DNA of 64,000 nt from Microbacterium esteraromaticum (GTDB lineage Bacteria > Actinomycetota > Actinomycetes > Actinomycetales > Microbacteriaceae), in contig NZ_JAFBBS010000001.1 of NCBI RefSeq assembly GCF_016907315.1, positions 2,356,001-2,420,000 of the forward strand, read 5' to 3'. The translations under genes and the position numbers were made by a program. Below are positions 61,159 through 64,000 of the stretch, piece by piece (within the stretch, counting starts at the first letter, position 1; every line of letters begins with the position of its first letter). Below the pieces are notes generated by a model that was given only the letters and a program-made list of their open reading frames with translations, was not told the origin of the DNA and searched no databases.

Positions 61159-63432
61159 ATGACTTCCTCCCGAGAATCACGCAGGGGCGCTGATGCGCTC
61201 GTACAGGATCCGGCACTGCCGCCGGTAGCCGTTCCCGAAGCCGAGCTCGAGCGCGAAACCAGGATGACGCTGCCGAAGATCGTGCTCTGGGTCGCCATCG
61301 CGCTGCTCGGCGCGGTGGCCTGGACCATGCTCGCCATCGTGCGGGGCGAGACCGTCAACGCCATCTGGTTCGTGTTCGCGGCTGTCTGCACCTACCTCAT
61401 CGGCTACCGGTTCTACTCGAAGGTCATCGAGCGCTACATCACCCGCCCCGACGACCGTCGTGCGACGCCCGCCGAGGCGAAGCAGGACGGCAAGGACTAC
61501 GTCCCGACCGACCGTCGGGTGCTCTACGGTCACCACTTCGCCGCGATCGCCGGGGCAGGCCCCCTCGTCGGCCCCGTGCTCGCCGCGCAGATGGGCTTCC
61601 TTCCCGGCACGATCTGGATCATCGTCGGCGTCGTGCTGGCCGGCGCGGTGCAGGACTACACGGTGCTGTTCTTCTCGATGCGCCGCGGCGGACGCTCGAT
61701 CGGCCAGATGGCGCGCGACGTGCTCGGCAAGGTGGGCGGCACGGCGGCGATCATCGCATCGCTGCTCATCATGATCATCATCGTCGCGATCCTCGCCCTC
61801 GTCGTGGTCAACGCTCTCGGCGAGAGCCCCTGGGGCGTGTTCAGCGTCGCGATGACCATCCCGATCGCCCTCTTCATGGGGCTCTATCTGCGGTTCCTGC
61901 GCCCCGGACGCATCACCGAGGTCTCGCTGATCGGCTTCGTGCTGCTCATCGCGGCGATCGCCGGCGGCGGGGCGGTCGCGGCGACCGAGTGGGGCCAGGC
62001 CCTCTTCCACCTCGACCGGACCACCATCGCGTGGGCCATCATCGTCTACGGCTTCATCGCCGCCGTGCTGCCGGTCTGGCTGCTGCTCGCCCCTCGTGAT
62101 TACCTGTCGACATTCATGAAGATCGGCGTGATCGTCATGCTCGCGGGTGCCATCGTGCTGGTGCGCCCCGAGATCGAGGTGCCCGCGTTCACCGAGTTCG
62201 CCGAGACCGGCCTCGGTCCGGTGTTCTCCGGAACGCTCTTCCCCTTCCTGTTCGTCACGATCGCCTGCGGAGCGCTCTCGGGCTTCCACGCCCTGATCTC
62301 GTCCGGCACGACCCCGAAGCTCGTCGAGAAAGAGCGTCAGACGCGCTTCATCGGCTACGGCGGGATGCTGATGGAATCGTTCGTCGCGATCATGGCTCTC
62401 GTCGCGGCGATCTCGATCGACCAGGGCATCTACTTCGCGATGAACTCGCCGGCCGCGCTCACCGGCGGCACGGTCGAGGGCGCTGTGGCCTTCGTCAACT
62501 CGCTCGGGCTCACCGGAGTCAACCTCACGCCTGACATGCTCACGAGCACGGCGGCGGCGGTCGGAGAAGAGACGGTCGTCTCGCGTACCGGCGGCGCCCC
62601 CACACTCGCGCTCGGTCTCGCGCACATCATGCAGCAGATCGGCGGCGGCACGGCGATGATGGGCTTCTGGTACCACTTCGCCATCATGTTCGAGGCGCTG
62701 TTCATCCTCACAGCGGTCGACGCGGGCACGCGCGTCGCGCGCTTCATGCTGCAGGACTCGATCGGCGCCTGGGTGCCGAAGTTCCGCGACATCAGCTGGC
62801 GACCAGGCGTGTGGATCTGCACGGGCATCATGGTCGCCGGCTGGGGCTACATCCTCATCCTCGGCGTCACCGACCCGCTCGGCGGCATCAACACCTTCTT
62901 CCCCCTGTTCGGCATCGCCAACCAGCTGCTCGCGGCGATCGCGCTCGCCGTGGTATTCGCCATCGTCGCCAAGCGGGGGCCGAGCTACGTGCGCTGGCTG
63001 TGGATCATCGCTGTGCCGCTCGCCTTCACCGCGGTCATCACGATCACCGCATCCATGTACAAGATCTTCTCGCCGGTCCCGGCGATCGGATACTGGGCCA
63101 ACAACGCGAAGTACCGTGCGGCGCAGGCAGCCGGCGACGGCAGCCTCGGCGAGCCCGAGGTCGTCGAGGCCGTGATCCGCAACACGGCCGTGCAGGGAAC
63201 CCTGTCGATCGTGTTCGTCGTGCTGACCATCGTCGTGATCGCCGTCGCGATCATCTCGGCGGTGAACTCCATCCGCAGAGGCGTCACGGACGACGGTGAG
63301 GATGAGCCGACCCCGTCGCGCATCTACGCACCGTCGGGTCTCATCGCCAGCAAGGCCGAGCGCGCCCTCGAGGCGCAGTGGCACGAGCACGATGCCGCCA
63401 CCGGCACCGTGCGCAGCAGGGGAGCGCACTGA
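61159..63432 (+). CDS. cstA: CstA/BtsT-type carbon starvation transporter
   Basis: A 757-residue membrane transporter of the CstA family, which imports peptides or pyruvate under carbon limitation. About 16-18 helices follow a short N-terminal tail. The family signatures include RRVLYGHHFAAIAGAGPLVG, VQDYTVLFFSMRRGGRSIGQ and FLFVTIACGALSGFHALISS, all ≤20 residues and each from a conserved loop. ATG 61159 is 7 nt after a TAAGGT box. The small YbdD/YjiX gene overlaps its stop by 1 base, the usual pair. Confidence 0.95.
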   Translation: MTSSRESRRGADALVQDPALPPVAVPEAELERETRMTLPKIVLWVAIALLGAVAWTMLAIVRGETVNAIWFVFAAVCTYLIGYRFYSKVIERYITRPDDRRATPAEAKQDGKDYVPTDRRVLYGHHFAAIAGAGPLVGPVLAAQMGFLPGTIWIIVGVVLAGAVQDYTVLFFSMRRGGRSIGQMARDVLGKVGGTAAIIASLLIMIIIVAILALVVVNALGESPWGVFSVAMTIPIALFMGLYLRFLRPGRITEVSLIGFVLLIAAIAGGGAVAATEWGQALFHLDRTTIAWAIIVYGFIAAVLPVWLLLAPRDYLSTFMKIGVIVMLAGAIVLVRPEIEVPAFTEFAETGLGPVFSGTLFPFLFVTIACGALSGFHALISSGTTPKLVEKERQTRFIGYGGMLMESFVAIMALVAAISIDQGIYFAMNSPAALTGGTVEGAVAFVNSLGLTGVNLTPDMLTSTAAAVGEETVVSRTGGAPTLALGLAHIMQQIGGGTAMMGFWYHFAIMFEALFILTAVDAGTRVARFMLQDSIGAWVPKFRDISWRPGVWICTGIMVAGWGYILILGVTDPLGGINTFFPLFGIANQLLAAIALAVVFAIVAKRGPSYVRWLWIIAVPLAFTAVITITASMYKIFSPVPAIGYWANNAKYRAAQAAGDGSLGEPEVVEAVIRNTAVQGTLSIVFVVLTIVVIAVAIISAVNSIRRGVTDDGEDEPTPSRIYAPSGLIASKAERALEAQWHEHDAATGTVRSRGAH

Positions 63433-63668
63433 TGAGCGCCACGCAGCACGAGCTGCGCTCCGCACCCGACGTCGTGTGGCGCCGGGTGCGGAGGGCGGCC
63501 TCGGGCATCCGGTGGTACCTCACCACTCTGATGGGCGACCGCGCGTACGACACGTACGTCGCGCATCAGCGAGCGCACCACCCGGATGCCCCGGTGCCGA
63601 CCGAGCGCCAGTTCTGGCGCGACCGCATGCGCGAGCAGGATCGCAACCCCGGCGCGCGCTGCTGCTGA
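63432..63668 (+). CDS. YbdD/YjiX family small protein, CstA partner
   Basis: A 78-residue soluble protein with the family core WYLTTLMGDRAYDTYVAHQ and PVPTERQFWRDRM. It is encoded next to CstA/BtsT transporters in most bacteria and is thought to be needed for their activity. The start ATG 63432 overlaps the stop of the transporter gene. The C-terminus ends in two cysteines. It is followed by a hairpin terminator. Confidence 0.92.
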   Translation: MSATQHELRSAPDVVWRRVRRAASGIRWYLTTLMGDRAYDTYVAHQRAHHPDAPVPTERQFWRDRMREQDRNPGARCC

Positions 63669-63683
63669 CGCGCGAGCACGAGT

Positions 63684-63713
63684 CGCTCCCTCCTGCCCTG
63701 GCAGGAGGGAGCG
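63684..63713 (+). terminator. Terminator of cstA unit
   Basis: Perfect 14-bp arms CGCTCCCTCCTGCC (63684-63697) and reverse complement (63700-63713) with a 2-nt centre, then ACCCGTTT. Confidence 0.85.
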
Positions 63714-63720
63714 ACCCGTT

Positions 63721-63726
63721 TAGGCT
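63721..63726 (+). promoter_or_regulatory. -10 box of truA (leaderless)
   Basis: TAGGCT, 6 nt before GTG 63733. Confidence 0.65.
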
Positions 63727-63732
63727 GGACGG

Positions 63733-64000
63733 GTGCGCATCCGTCTCGACATCGCCTATGACGGCACCCATTTCCGTGGCTGGGCGAAGCAGCCGGGCCT
63801 GCGCACGGTGCAGGGCACGATCGAGGCGGCACTCGCGCGCATCGTCGGATCCAAGGCCCAGCTGGTGGTGGCCGGAAGGACGGATGCCGGTGTGCACGCC
63901 TCGGATCAGGTGGCGCACGTAGATCTCGATGAGAGCCAGTGGTCTCGGGTGCAGACGCGTCATGGCCACGCCGCCGCCGATCCGGCGGGGTCGCTCGCCC
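63733..64000 (+). CDS. truA: tRNA pseudouridine synthase A (partial, 3' end outside window)
   Basis: The first 89 codons of the enzyme that makes pseudouridine at positions 38-40 of tRNA anticodon arms. The N-terminus [20 protein letters not shown] and the catalytic-Asp motif [16 protein letters not shown] are diagnostic. The start GTG 63733 is 6 nt after TAGGCT. The final visible residues run off the window edge. Confidence 0.96.
   Translation, partial: MRIRLDIAYDGTHFRGWAKQPGLRTVQGTIEAALARIVGSKAQLVVAGRTDAGVHASDQVAHVDLDESQWSRVQTRHGHAAADPAGSLA

Overview
The window is a stretch of high-GC actinobacterial chromosome. Gene content and sequence style suggest the family Microbacteriaceae, most likely Microbacterium. 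This rests on the GC-rich third codon positions, short actinobacterial forms of MenE and RpoB, a start-codon grammar dominated by leaderless promoters (a TANNNT -10 box 6-7 nt before ATG or GTG), menaquinone genes and several small proteins I associate with that family. I see no phage, transposase, integrase or CRISPR array. Coding density is high and no gap between genes exceeds about 250 bases.

Layout, left to right. 1-5.2 kb: a TetR-controlled membrane unit (YhgE/Pip-like protein, cut by the window edge, and an MMPL transporter with an unusual C-terminal domain). 5.2-11.8 kb: menaquinone genes menC, menB and menE, interspersed with a GNAT acetyltransferase, a PadR/membrane-protein pair and a lipoprotein cyclophilin. 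11.9-17.2 kb: a methyltransferase, a two-component system and an ABC exporter. 17.2-21.9 kb: ComB-like phosphatase, DUF3054 membrane protein, SprT-like metalloprotease, TPR protein, spermidine-synthase-like protein, LytR-CpsA-Psr protein. 22.0-27.4 kb: a complete dipeptide/oligopeptide ABC importer. 28.4-36.2 kb: rpoB-rpoC with promoter and terminator. 36.2-44.3 kb: small housekeeping and accessory genes plus tRNA-Tyr. 44.4-46.0 kb: an M23 cell-wall hydrolase with tRNA-Thr and tRNA-Met. 46.0-49.6 kb: a LacI-regulated unit (C45 acyltransferase/hydrolase and MHS transporter) sharing one operator design. 49.7-53.5 kb: a cation transporter coupled to a truncated solute-binding lipoprotein, and a TetR-SDR-epimerase set. 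53.6-59.1 kb: an SMC-like Wadjet/MksBEF-type set, JetA-JetB-JetC, with no JetD beside it. 59.2-64.0 kb: an acyltransferase with an SGNH domain, CstA with its small partner, and the start of truA.

Most striking points: the JetABC set without JetD; RpoB with Asn at the position equivalent to E. coli His526, inside the rifampicin region; an MMPL transporter ending in a degenerate ABC-ATPase-like domain; a single-lobe solute-binding lipoprotein coupled to a CDF transporter; at least 17 genes with leaderless-type promoters; several long extragenic palindromes at gene 3' ends, two of them sharing the same arms; and an apparent several-fold excess of the heptamer GGATGCC/GGCATCC, counted by eye.

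All calls come from reading the sequence and its translations; no database search was run. Coordinates of starts were chosen from ribosome binding sites, leaderless -10 boxes, overlaps with neighbours and where the recognisable protein family begins.
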